Shown here: piece after piece, positions 8,320 through 16,040 of the stretch
Layout of the letters: the number at the start of each line of letters is the position of its first letter
Position numbering within the stretch: the first letter of the stretch is position 1
Origin: Sporosarcina psychrophila
GTDB lineage: Bacteria; Bacillota; Bacilli; Bacillales_A; Planococcaceae
Direction of reading: 5' to 3'
Length of the DNA: 37,725 nt
Assembly: GCA_020742515.1 (NCBI GenBank)
Contig: DYWT01000003.1
Span: forward strand, 1-37,725
Program-made: the position numbers and the translations under genes
Notes under the pieces: model-generated
Seen by the model: only the letters and a program-made list of their open reading frames with translations
Told to the model about the DNA's origin: nothing
The model's database searches: none

Positions 8320-8361
8320 TTTAATTTGGTTCAGCGGGGGCTTATGCTGAATCAAATTAAA
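8320..8361. repeat. 16-bp hairpin abutting the T-box terminator
   Basis: TTTAATTTGGTTCAGC (8320-8335) pairs with GCTGAATCAAATTAAA (8346-8361), one wobble. On the minus strand it starts within the U-run of the T-box terminator. Confidence 0.75.
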
Positions 8362-8556
8362 AAGCACCCATCCCTGGACAAAAAGTCCAGGGACGAGTGC
8401 ATGATTACCCGCGGTTCCACCCTAATTGGCTGCATAAACAGCCCTCTTTACTAGTGCGATGGCTCAAGGTTGCCGTTTCATATCTTTACGGGCTTTCACT
8501 ATCCCCGTTCGCTTTAAATGACATTACTTATTAACCCATCTTCGCCTATTCAATTC
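8357..8556 (-). promoter_or_regulatory. T-box leader (glycine) upstream of glyS
   Basis: Minus-strand leader RNA that senses uncharged tRNA-Gly. The T-box sequence AGGGTGGAACCGCGGG is at 8408-8423; its bulge TGGA would pair with the UCCA end of tRNA-Gly. In Stem I the segment GAAACGGCAACC contains a GGC glycine specifier at 8472-8474. The terminator is GTCCCTGGAC-loop-GTCCAGGGA within an extended stem at 8364-8400 followed by a T run. The alternative antiterminator pairs the T-box with upstream sequence. Specifier assignment is by eye. Confidence 0.93.
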
Positions 8557-8562
8557 TAATTC

Positions 8563-8591
8563 AGTTTAGCATGGTTCCGCTTTCTTCGCAA
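8563..8591 (-). promoter_or_regulatory. Extended -10 sigma-A promoter of glyS
   Basis: Minus strand: TTGCGA, 17 bases, TAAACT with TG one base before the -10. It starts transcription just before Stem I of the T-box. Confidence 0.75.
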
Positions 8592-8614
8592 TAGCACGCG
8601 TCTTCGTATATAAT
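8585..8614 (+). promoter_or_regulatory. Sigma-A promoter of ccpN
   Basis: TTCGCA (4 of 6), 18 bases, perfect TATAAT. The -35 box shares 8586-8590 with the -35 box of the divergent glyS promoter. Confidence 0.65.
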
Positions 8615-8655
8615 AATCAAGGATAAACAATTGAACGCTTAGGGCGGTGACATAG

Positions 8656-9285
8656 ATGGAACTGAATAAGCGTCAGGCCGAGATTTTTGAAATCGTTAAA
8701 GCGGATGGCCCGATTACCGGCGAACAAATCGCGGAACGGCTTAAGCTGGCGAGGGCAACAATCCGTCCTGACTTAGCTATTTTAACGATGGCTGGTTTTC
8801 TGGATGCGAGACCTCGAGTGGGCTACTTTTATTCAGGCAAAAGACCTGCCCAATCTGTTTCTGACAGTATGACCGATATGAAAGTACGTGACTTCCAGTC
8901 AATTCCCGTCGTCGTAGATGAGAATATATCGGTTTATGACGCAATTTGTCAAATGTTCCTAGAAGATGTCGGAACATTGTTTGTTGTTGATGGGTTTTCA
9001 TTTCTTACAGGGGTCCTTTCAAGGAAAGATTTGCTAAGGACAAGTCTGGGAAACAATGAGCTGGAAAAGATTCCGGTCCACGTGATTATGACTAGAATGC
9101 CAAATATTACGTATTGTGAAAAGCAGGATACGCTTCTTCATGCGGCGAAGAAAATGATTGACCAGCAAATCGATTCACTACCTGTTATAAATAATAACGG
9201 GAATGGACTTGAAGTTGTTGGACGAATTACAAAAACAAACATTACCGCAGCTTTCCTTTCGCTTGCGGATGAACACGAATTATGA
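8656..9285 (+). CDS. ccpN: CcpN transcriptional repressor (HTH plus CBS pair)
   Basis: 209 aa. N-terminal DeoR/winged-helix type HTH (about 1-60; GPITGEQIAERLKLARATIR is the helix-turn-helix) followed by two CBS domains (about 75-135 and 142-200). This is the architecture of CcpN (YqzB), which in B. subtilis represses gapB, pckA and sr1 during glycolytic growth independently of CcpA and senses nucleotides through the CBS pair. The adjacent yqfL gene, 10 bases downstream, is its conserved partner. The ribosome site is GGGCGGTGA. Function by orthology and context is well supported. Confidence 0.95.
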   Translation: MELNKRQAEIFEIVKADGPITGEQIAERLKLARATIRPDLAILTMAGFLDARPRVGYFYSGKRPAQSVSDSMTDMKVRDFQSIPVVVDENISVYDAICQMFLEDVGTLFVVDGFSFLTGVLSRKDLLRTSLGNNELEKIPVHVIMTRMPNITYCEKQDTLLHAAKKMIDQQIDSLPVINNNGNGLEVVGRITKTNITAAFLSLADEHEL

Positions 9286-9295
9286 GGAGGATACT

Positions 9296-10111
9296 ATGAG
9301 GAAGTTAACTTTGTTCATCGTTTCCGACTCAGTCGGAGAAACGGCCGACCTTGTTGCAAAAGCGGCGGCAAGTCAATTCAGACAAGGGCTTGAAACAGTT
9401 TTGATAAAAAGGTTTTCCCATATAGAGGAAGAATCGCAACTTGATGAAATTGTTTATTTAGCGAAACAGCAAAATGCAATCATTGTCTATACACTTGTGA
9501 AAAGCGCCATGTGCCAAAAACTAAAAGTACAATGTCAGTCAAAAGAAATTCAGTGCATCGATCTTCTCGGACCTATCATTGAACGGATTGGTATGGAACT
9601 AGGTGAAAAGCCGCTAGAAGAACCGGGACTTGTGCGGCAACTGGATGAAGATTATTTTAAAAAAATAGAAGCAATTGAATTCGCCGTTAAGTATGATGAT
9701 GGAAGGGACCCGCGGGGTGTTATGAGAGCGGATATCGTTCTCGTAGGTATTTCCAGAACCTCGAAAACGCCATTGTCGCAATACCTTGCACATAAAGGCT
9801 ACAAAGTGGCGAATATTCCGCTAGTGCCCGAAGTGGATCCGCCGGAAGAGCTGTATATGATCGATCCTGCTAAATGTTTCGGGCTTGTGATTTCTCCGGA
9901 AAAATTAAATTCTATTCGTAGAGAACGACTTATCACGCTTGGTTTGAAGGATGATGCGAATTATGCGCGAGTCGATCGGATTGAAGCCGAGATTACACAT
10001 TTTAATAATGTAGTTTCAAAAATCGGCTGCACGGTTATCGACGTAACGAACCGGGCTGTTGAAGAAACTGCCAACGTTATATTTAGCGAAATTACGAGTC
10101 GCAATCGTTAA
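9296..10111 (+). CDS. yqfL: PPDK/PEP synthase regulatory kinase-pyrophosphorylase (DUF299)
   Basis: 271 aa from ATG 9296 preceded by GAGGAGG; the frame extends upstream into ccpN but no start there has a ribosome site. The nucleotide-binding GISRTSKTPLSQYLA (from residue 151) is the diagnostic DUF299 P-loop. Members phosphorylate pyruvate phosphate dikinase or PEP synthase on a threonine using ADP and reverse this by phosphorolysis. In Bacillus the gene is paired with ccpN and modulates gluconeogenic gene expression, as expected here. No PPDK gene is in this window. A terminator follows at 10180. Confidence 0.93.
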   Translation: MRKLTLFIVSDSVGETADLVAKAAASQFRQGLETVLIKRFSHIEEESQLDEIVYLAKQQNAIIVYTLVKSAMCQKLKVQCQSKEIQCIDLLGPIIERIGMELGEKPLEEPGLVRQLDEDYFKKIEAIEFAVKYDDGRDPRGVMRADIVLVGISRTSKTPLSQYLAHKGYKVANIPLVPEVDPPEELYMIDPAKCFGLVISPEKLNSIRRERLITLGLKDDANYARVDRIEAEITHFNNVVSKIGCTVIDVTNRAVEETANVIFSEITSRNR

Positions 10112-10179
10112 ATAAAAATTGAGAAATACTGTTGTGCACATGAATGAGTGGCTGTTTAAAACATGGACACAGTGATATT

Positions 10180-10216
10180 GAAGGACCGGCCGTTACTACG
10201 GGTTGGTTCTTCTTTT
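10180..10216 (+). terminator. Terminator after yqfL
   Basis: 12-bp stem GAAGGACCGGCC / GGTTGGTTCTTC (10180-10191, 10201-10212) with three wobble pairs, followed by TTTT. Confidence 0.65.
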
Positions 10217-10383
10217 ACGGATGATAAAAAAGTTTTTATAAAATGCGAGGTTTATATAGAGATAAACCCTCTATATTAGTGTAATATGAAAGATTCCGAG
10301 TATAATCGAAAATAATTTGTCGAATATGAAGGGTTTTTGAATACTATCTCGAATTCAATCTAGATAGAGTGGTTGGTGATAGG
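10217..10383 (+). promoter_or_regulatory. Upstream region of dnaG-sigA with candidate signals
   Basis: AT-rich. A perfect TATAAT lies at 10300-10305 without a good -35. TGTCGAA, the core Spo0A box, is at 10318-10324. AGGGTTT (10330-10336) and GAAT (10351-10354), 14 bases apart, resemble a sigma-H promoter. Two mutually exclusive small hairpins share 10249-10276. None is proven; see findings. B. subtilis yqxD, which normally precedes dnaG, is absent. Confidence 0.4.
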
Positions 10384-12198
10384 ATGACGAGAATACCAGA
10401 AGAGACCATAGAAGCCGTCCGATCAAAGACTGATATTGTCGATCTAATCGGGGAGTATGTACAACTTACAAAAAGAGGGAAAAACTGGTTTGGGCTTTGT
10501 CCATTTCATGGCGAAAGTACACCCTCTTTCTCTGTTTCAGAAGATAAACAACTTTTCCATTGTTTTGGATGCGGCGCTAGTGGTAATGCAATTACGTTCG
10601 TCATGGATATTGAAAATAGCCCATTTACAGAAGCGGTTGTAAAACTTGCTGACCGGACAGGTATTGAAGTCGATTCTGCCATAAGTGAAGGTTCCGGAGC
10701 GAAGCCGCACAACGAATTTAAATCCATGATTGAGGCACATGCTCTTGCAGCAAACTTTTATAGTCATCTACTCCTAAACACTGTAGAAGGTGAAGAAGCA
10801 CTAGAATATCTTGAAAAAAGAGGGTTTACGAGGGAGAGTATCGAAAAATATGGAATCGGGTGGTCGCTAAACGATAATGAAGCGCTGTCGAATCTACTAA
10901 AGCGCAAGAGTTTCGATATGAAGGAAATGGAACGAGCCGGGCTTTGTATCATGAAAGACGATGGGACAGGCTATTTTGACAGATTTCGAGCACGTATCAT
11001 GTTTCCGCTTCATGACGATAATGGAAATGTTGTTGCATTTTCCGGGAGGACTCTTTCTGGATCGAAACAGGAAGCCAAATACTTGAATAGTCCTGAAACT
11101 CCGATATTCGAAAAAAGTCATATTCTGTACAATTTTCACAATGCACGTCTTAACGTCCGGAAAACGGGTAAAGTAATACTGTTTGAAGGATTTATGGACA
11201 CCATATCGGCTGATCGTGCAGGTGTGACGAATAGTGTTGCTGTAATGGGCACATCTTTATCGGACACACATCTTTTGAAATTAAAAAGAATTGCTAAAGA
11301 TCTTATCATCTGCTGTGACGGAGATGATGCAGGATGGGAAGCGGCAAAGCGATTTGCAGATATGGCTACTCAAAAAGGGCTGGATGTTAAAATTGCGTTA
11401 TTGCCGGGAAAGATGGATCCTGACGATTACATTACAGAGCATGGTGGTGATGCCTTTCGTGAAAAGGTCATCGGTAATCCCCATTCATTCATGTCATTTA
11501 TAATGGCATATGCAAAGCGATCTAAAAACTTATCTTATGAAAACGATGTACTGCAATATATCCATGAAGTTTTGGAAGAATTGGCAAAGCGTTCATCGCC
11601 AGTAGAGCGGGATCTTTACTTCCGGCAGCTTTCAACAGTAACGGGTGTGTCAATCGAAGCCATTAATCAGCAATTTATAAAAATGGCCGGACATCAGGCA
11701 AAGAAAGCGAAAATGGAACCGAAATATGAGGAGGCACTGCGTCCTCAGCATGCTGTTCCAATGAGGAAGAAAACAGGTACCGAACGTGCGGAGCGATTGT
11801 TGCTCTATCATTTGTTAAGTGACGGGGAACTGTTTGATCGTATACGTGAGGATAAGCAAAACCTGTTCGTCCGGGAAGATTATGTAACAATTTTCATTAG
11901 GCTTGCCGGGTTTTACGAACAACATGGATCACCTGATTTCCACAGGTTTGCAGAATCATTGGAAGACCGGGAACTTAGAAAAATCGTTCTGGAGTCTGCA
12001 ATGGTTGAAAGAGATCCCGAACACTCAGAAGAAGAAATTGCTGATTGCATTAATCATTTGGAAAGATATAAAGTCAGCTTGACAATTCAGGCAAAAATCC
12101 ATGAATCAAAAGAAGCAGAAAAAACAAATGATCATACCCGGGCGCTGGAGCTGGCCAGGGAAATTATACAGCTCCGGAAATCATTGACGACATTATAG
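10384..12198 (+). CDS. dnaG: DNA primase
   Basis: 604 aa. Synthesises RNA primers at the replication fork with DnaB helicase. The N-terminal CHC2 zinc motif is C39, H42, C60, C63 (CPFH and CFGCG); the catalytic TOPRIM core contains EGFMD and CDGDDAGWEAA near residues 265-320; the C-terminal helicase-interaction domain follows. The ATG at 10384 (MTRIPEETI) is preferred over the GTG at 10369 because it matches the family N-terminus and has GGTGAT upstream. It forms the classical macromolecular synthesis pair with sigA, 34 bases downstream. Confidence 0.98.
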   Translation: MTRIPEETIEAVRSKTDIVDLIGEYVQLTKRGKNWFGLCPFHGESTPSFSVSEDKQLFHCFGCGASGNAITFVMDIENSPFTEAVVKLADRTGIEVDSAISEGSGAKPHNEFKSMIEAHALAANFYSHLLLNTVEGEEALEYLEKRGFTRESIEKYGIGWSLNDNEALSNLLKRKSFDMKEMERAGLCIMKDDGTGYFDRFRARIMFPLHDDNGNVVAFSGRTLSGSKQEAKYLNSPETPIFEKSHILYNFHNARLNVRKTGKVILFEGFMDTISADRAGVTNSVAVMGTSLSDTHLLKLKRIAKDLIICCDGDDAGWEAAKRFADMATQKGLDVKIALLPGKMDPDDYITEHGGDAFREKVIGNPHSFMSFIMAYAKRSKNLSYENDVLQYIHEVLEELAKRSSPVERDLYFRQLSTVTGVSIEAINQQFIKMAGHQAKKAKMEPKYEEALRPQHAVPMRKKTGTERAERLLLYHLLSDGELFDRIREDKQNLFVREDYVTIFIRLAGFYEQHGSPDFHRFAESLEDRELRKIVLESAMVERDPEHSEEEIADCINHLERYKVSLTIQAKIHESKEAEKTNDHTRALELAREIIQLRKSLTTL

Positions 12199-12232
12199 TC
12201 GTTTTCCGGTGTACTAAGGAGGAACGGGTAAG

Positions 12233-13351
12233 ATGAGTAAAAAAGAACAATCTGAAGATATGGAAATTGAAATGACTGTTGAAGAAGTGAAAGCAAATCT
12301 GTTGGAGGCCGGAAAGAAAACAGGTGAACTTACGCTTGATGAGGTAACTGAAAAATTATCTGTATTTGAAATGGAGCCTGAACAGTTCGAGGAATTCCTT
12401 GACTTGCTTGAAGTGCAAGGAATTGAGATGGACCGTAAAGCTGATGAAGAAGCCGGAGAAGACGGCAAAATAGTTGCGGAAGAAAAATTTGATTTGAATG
12501 ACCTTAGTGTACCGCCCGGCGTTAAAATCAATGATCCAGTGAGAATGTATTTAAAAGAAATTGGACGTGTCGATTTACTGACAGGTGCAGAAGAAGTTGA
12601 GCTTGCTATCCGTATTTTAGATGGCGATGAAGAGGCAAAGAAGCGACTTGCGGAAGCAAACCTGCGTTTAGTCGTTAGTATTGCGAAAAGGTATGTTGGA
12701 CGGGGCATGCTGTTCCTTGACTTAATTCAGGAAGGGAATATGGGACTTATAAAAGCAGTAGAGAAATTCGACCATACAAAAGGATTCAAGTTCAGTACTT
12801 ACGCAACATGGTGGATACGTCAGGCTATCACTCGTGCAATCGCGGACCAAGCCCGTACGATTCGGATTCCCGTTCATATGGTTGAAACCATTAATAAATT
12901 AATTCGAGTGCAGCGTCAATTGCTACAAGACCTTGGACGTGAACCATCGCCAGAAGAAATTGGAGAAGAAATGGATTTAACCGCTGAAAAAGTACGTGAA
13001 ATCCTAAAAATTGCACAAGAGCCTGTATCGCTTGAAACGCCAATTGGTGAAGAGGATGATTCTCATCTTGGTGACTTCATAGAAGACTCTGAGGCACAAT
13101 CACCGTCTGATCATGCAGCGTATGAGTTATTGAAAGAACAATTGGAAGATGTCCTTGATACGTTGACAGACAGAGAAGAAAACGTACTGCGCCTTCGTTT
13201 CGGTTTAGATGATGGCCGTACTAGAACACTTGAAGAAGTAGGGAAAGTGTTCGGTGTCACCCGTGAACGAATTCGTCAAATTGAGGCGAAAGCATTACGC
13301 AAACTGCGGCATCCATCTAGAAGTAAGCGATTAAAAGATTTTCTTGAATAA
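12233..13351 (+). CDS. sigA: Primary sigma factor SigA (RpoD)
   Basis: 372 aa, the length of Bacillus SigA. Region 1.1 at the N-terminus is acidic; region 1.2 starts at [11 protein letters not shown]; regions 2.1-2.4 include [18 protein letters not shown] and [13 protein letters not shown], which bind the core enzyme and the -10 element; region 4.2 has [16 protein letters not shown] for the -35. All hallmark residues are present. AAGGAGG lies 11 bases before the ATG. It is followed at once by a terminator. Housekeeping promoters found elsewhere in the window (TTGACA/TATAAT-like) fit its specificity. Confidence 0.99.
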   Translation: MSKKEQSEDMEIEMTVEEVKANLLEAGKKTGELTLDEVTEKLSVFEMEPEQFEEFLDLLEVQGIEMDRKADEEAGEDGKIVAEEKFDLNDLSVPPGVKINDPVRMYLKEIGRVDLLTGAEEVELAIRILDGDEEAKKRLAEANLRLVVSIAKRYVGRGMLFLDLIQEGNMGLIKAVEKFDHTKGFKFSTYATWWIRQAITRAIADQARTIRIPVHMVETINKLIRVQRQLLQDLGREPSPEEIGEEMDLTAEKVREILKIAQEPVSLETPIGEEDDSHLGDFIEDSEAQSPSDHAAYELLKEQLEDVLDTLTDREENVLRLRFGLDDGRTRTLEEVGKVFGVTRERIRQIEAKALRKLRHPSRSKRLKDFLE

Positions 13352-13357
13352 AAAAAG

Positions 13358-13388
13358 GCATCGGCATAATTTGTGCCGATGCTTTTTT
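13358..13388 (+). terminator. Terminator after sigA
   Basis: Stem GCATCGGCA / TGCCGATGC (13358-13366, 13374-13382) followed by six T, starting seven bases after the sigA stop. Confidence 0.9.
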
Positions 13389-13461
13389 CACTGCCAAGAA
13401 ACTGAGCGTCTCAATGGTGTACCAAGGCTTTTCCTATATTTTTCAAGGAGCGATCTACGTT

Positions 13462-14013
13462 ATGAATCCACAGCGAAAACGAATAATTATATCGGAAATA
13501 AAGTATTGGAAACAGAATAAGTTATTGCCTGAGCATTACTGTGATTTTCTCATCACTCTCTACGCGCAAGGGGAGGATGAGAAGGAAGCAAAAGTGACGG
13601 ATGCGATTCTTGTGAAGGAAAAAAAGAAATCGAAAAGGACAATTAGTATGCTAGCAATCCTAACGATAATTGTGAGTGGTTGCATGTTTGTATTTGTCCA
13701 TTATCCAGTTCTGACAATTACGCTGACAGCTGTTGTTTCGTTAGCGTTTTTACTGTTGACATTGCGCAAATCAACTGTTCAATCGGGTATCGGGCCTTTT
13801 CTATACATAGTAGCCTCCTTTATGTTGCTTTTAATGTCACTGAAGTTATGGGGTGTCTTTTTTGAAGGGCATACAATGTTACTAATTGGATTGCTCATAT
13901 TGAACTGTCTCCTCTGGTTATTTGCAGGTCGTATGCTTAAATTGCTATATTTCACAATTTCGGGCGCAGCAGGATTGCTTCTGATTATCGGTTTTTTGCT
14001 TATTTCTTTTTGA
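13462..14013 (+). CDS. Membrane protein of unknown function
   Basis: 183 aa from ATG 13462, with AAGGAG 11 bases upstream; the longer frame from 13414 has no ribosome site. Residues 1-60 are charged and probably cytoplasmic (including EIKYWKQNKLLPEHYCDF), followed by five hydrophobic segments ending at the C-terminus. The N-terminal pattern of a short tryptophan-containing helical region before a run of membrane helices resembles DUF2157-like membrane proteins, but I cannot assign a family. The gene is an insertion between sigA and cccA relative to B. subtilis. It has no downstream hairpin before the acyl-CoA dehydrogenase promoter. Confidence 0.75.
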   Translation: MNPQRKRIIISEIKYWKQNKLLPEHYCDFLITLYAQGEDEKEAKVTDAILVKEKKKSKRTISMLAILTIIVSGCMFVFVHYPVLTITLTAVVSLAFLLLTLRKSTVQSGIGPFLYIVASFMLLLMSLKLWGVFFEGHTMLLIGLLILNCLLWLFAGRMLKLLYFTISGAAGLLLIIGFLLISF

Positions 14014-14048
14014 ATTCTCGTATTCTTTTGATAGGGATTCAATATTAG

Positions 14049-14078
14049 TTGTGAAAACGTAGGACAATTCGTTATAAT
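14049..14078 (+). promoter_or_regulatory. Sigma-A promoter of the acyl-CoA dehydrogenase gene
   Basis: TTGTGA, 18 bases, perfect TATAAT. The predicted start falls at about 14085, at the edge of the CRE. Confidence 0.7.
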
Positions 14079-14084
14079 TGAATT

Positions 14085-14098
14085 TGTAAGCGTTCACA
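14085..14098 (+). promoter_or_regulatory. Catabolite-response element (CcpA operator)
   Basis: TGTAAGCGTTCACA fits the CRE consensus TGWNANCGNTNWCA at every defined position. It lies over the expected transcription start, a repressing position. Confidence 0.8.
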
Positions 14099-14116
14099 AC
14101 AAAGGGGATGAAGACG

Positions 14117-15256
14117 TTGAATTTCGATTTGACAGAAGAACAGCAGATGATCAAAAAAATGATTCGGGAATTCACGGATGAAGTTGTCGCACCAGGTGCA
14201 ATCGATCGCGACCGGACAAAAGAGTTTCCAGTTGAGGTGTTTAAACGACTCTCCGATATGGGAATGATGGGTTTACCTTTTTCAGAGGAGTATGGAGGCG
14301 GGGGAGCCGATACCATAAGTTTCGCAATTGTTACGGAAGAACTAAGCCGTGCATGTGCTTCAACAGGAATTACATATTCGGCGCATATTTCATTGGGGGG
14401 AGCGCCGCTCAACCTATTTGGCACCGAAGAACAGAAACATAAGTATTTGACGCCAATTTGTACAGGGGAATCGTTTGGCGCTTTTGGATTGACGGAATCA
14501 AATGCTGGGTCGGATGCGGGTGGAACGCAAACAACAGCAAAAGAAGATGGGGATGATTATGTCATCAACGGCTCCAAAGTATTCATCACGAATGCGAGCT
14601 ATGCCAAGCACCTTGCAATTACCGCTATCACGGGGAATGAAGGCGGGAATAAAGAAATCAGCGCAATTATCGTACCGACCGATGCAGAAGGCTTCACGGT
14701 TATCGATAACTATGAAAAAATGGGGCTTAATGCTTCTAATACGACAGAGCTTGTGCTTGATAACGTCCGTGTACCGAAAGAAAACCTTCTAGGGACACGA
14801 GGGAACGGTTTCCGCCAGTTCCTCGTTACATTAGACGGTGGACGTATTGGAATCGGTGCTATGGCGGTAGGGATTGCCCAGGCGGCGTTTGATCGTGCAC
14901 TTCGATACTCCAAAGAACGTAAGCAATTCGGCAAAACACTTTCTGAATTCCAAATCACGCAATTTAAGCTGGCTGATATGGCGATGAAAATTGAACTGGC
15001 GCGTACTATGGTCCATAAAGCAGCTTGGCTTAAAGATCAGGGACGTCCATTTTCAAAAGAAGCTTCAATGTGTAAACTGTATGCATCAGAAATAGCTATG
15101 GAAGTGGCAAGCGAAGCGATCCAGATTCATGGCGGTTATGGTTATATGAAAGAATATGAAGTCGAACGCTATATGCGTGATGCAAAGCTTCTTGAAATAG
15201 GAGAAGGTACTTCGGAAGTACAAAGAATGGTCATCGCGCGATTAATCGGCTGTTAA
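14117..15256 (+). CDS. Acyl-CoA dehydrogenase (short/branched-chain type)
   Basis: 379 aa from TTG 14117 (MNFDLTEEQQ); an ATG nine bases earlier is less likely since GGGG directly abuts it but is 9 bases from the TTG. FAD-dependent enzyme making enoyl-CoA in fatty- or branched-chain acid oxidation. Visible are AFGLTESNAGSDAGGTQT (FAD/substrate), RKQFGK, QIHGGYGYMKEYEVERYMRD and the active-site GEGTSEV, with the catalytic glutamate at residue 363 in the SCAD-like position. It is related to mmgC/acdA of Bacillus. The promoter overlaps a CRE, so repression by glucose is expected. Exact chain-length preference is unknown. Confidence 0.93.
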   Translation: MNFDLTEEQQMIKKMIREFTDEVVAPGAIDRDRTKEFPVEVFKRLSDMGMMGLPFSEEYGGGGADTISFAIVTEELSRACASTGITYSAHISLGGAPLNLFGTEEQKHKYLTPICTGESFGAFGLTESNAGSDAGGTQTTAKEDGDDYVINGSKVFITNASYAKHLAITAITGNEGGNKEISAIIVPTDAEGFTVIDNYEKMGLNASNTTELVLDNVRVPKENLLGTRGNGFRQFLVTLDGGRIGIGAMAVGIAQAAFDRALRYSKERKQFGKTLSEFQITQFKLADMAMKIELARTMVHKAAWLKDQGRPFSKEASMCKLYASEIAMEVASEAIQIHGGYGYMKEYEVERYMRDAKLLEIGEGTSEVQRMVIARLIGC

Positions 15257-15549
15257 CAAAAAAGCAAAAGATGCCAGTAACTCTATCTTTATTGAACAAA
15301 TGATTGCCTATATAATTACTGAACGGAGGCGCCTTACAAGGACGTGAGGCATCCCTAGCACCGAAGCGAATTCAATGAATTTTTAAATTCGACATATATT
15401 GTATAGATAACACTTAAATATTTGTCGAATTTGTCACAAACAACGAAAAGATCATCGATAACTCTTTCAGTTTTCTTGCGGATACAGTACAATAATAGTT
15501 GTGAACTGTATTCATTACAGAATAGATCCTGATAAGGGAGGGTAATTCA
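15257..15549 (+). promoter_or_regulatory. Intergenic region upstream of cccA
   Basis: It holds an inverted pair of Spo0A-box cores, TTCGACA (15388-15394) and TGTCGAA (15423-15429), within a 10-bp inverted repeat AAATTCGACA/TGTCGAATTT. Near cccA is TACAAT (15488-15493) as a possible -10 with a poor -35, and two overlapping dyads: ATACAGT/ACTGTAT (15482-15488, 15505-15511) and CTGTATTCATTACAG (15506-15520). No riboswitch class I know fits. Confidence 0.4.
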
Positions 15550-15915
15550 ATGAGTAGAAATCCAATTGTGCCTTATATCTTAATTTTTGCGCTTGGAATC
15601 GGTCTTATTTTCTTCATGTCCCTCTATGGACTTGATCAGAAAAAAGAAATCGCTGGACAAGGTGAAGATGCAGTAACTGAAGAAGCTGAAAGTTCAGCAG
15701 AATTTGATGCTGAAGCAGTTGCTCAAGGTAAATGTATCGGCTGTCACGGCGGAGATCTTTCAGGTGGAATGGGGCCAGGTTTGGTTGGAACTAGCCTATC
15801 TAAGGAAGAAATTAAAGACACCATTAAAAATGGTAAAAACGCAATGCCACCTCAAGGCATTACAGATGATGCCGAGCTAGATGCAATGGCAGATTATATT
15901 TTATCACTTAAATAA
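15550..15915 (+). CDS. cccA: Membrane-anchored cytochrome c-550/551
   Basis: 121 aa. An N-terminal membrane anchor (residues 6-25), an acidic linker rich in Ala and Glu, and a class I cytochrome c domain. The haem attachment site is CIGCH (C62, C65, H66) and the likely second axial ligand is M99 in NAMPPQG. It would face outside the membrane and carry electrons to a cytochrome oxidase. Size, anchor and position downstream of sigA match B. subtilis CccA. GGGAGGG precedes the ATG; a terminator follows. Confidence 0.93.
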   Translation: MSRNPIVPYILIFALGIGLIFFMSLYGLDQKKEIAGQGEDAVTEEAESSAEFDAEAVAQGKCIGCHGGDLSGGMGPGLVGTSLSKEEIKDTIKNGKNAMPPQGITDDAELDAMADYILSLK

Positions 15916-15930
15916 TCCTTAATGAGGAAG

Positions 15931-15973
15931 AGCTGTCAGTTAGCAGAGCGTTTCTGTCGACTGATGGCTTTTT
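15931..15973 (+). terminator. Terminator after cccA
   Basis: AGCTGTCAGT pairs with ACTGATGGCT (two wobbles), with an inner AGA/TCT helix, followed by five T. Confidence 0.75.
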
Positions 15974-16040
15974 CTATTTATGTAATGTGCAAAATAAGAC
16001 AAAATCTAATACAATTAAAGCATTGAAAGGCGGCGATTAT

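Noticed and set aside
15320..15362. Structured-looking GC-rich stretch after the acyl-CoA dehydrogenase, considered as a riboswitch
   Set aside because: It does not match the conserved cores of classes I know (T-box, SAM, glycine, c-di-AMP, c-di-GMP, preQ1, Mn) and has no attached terminator.
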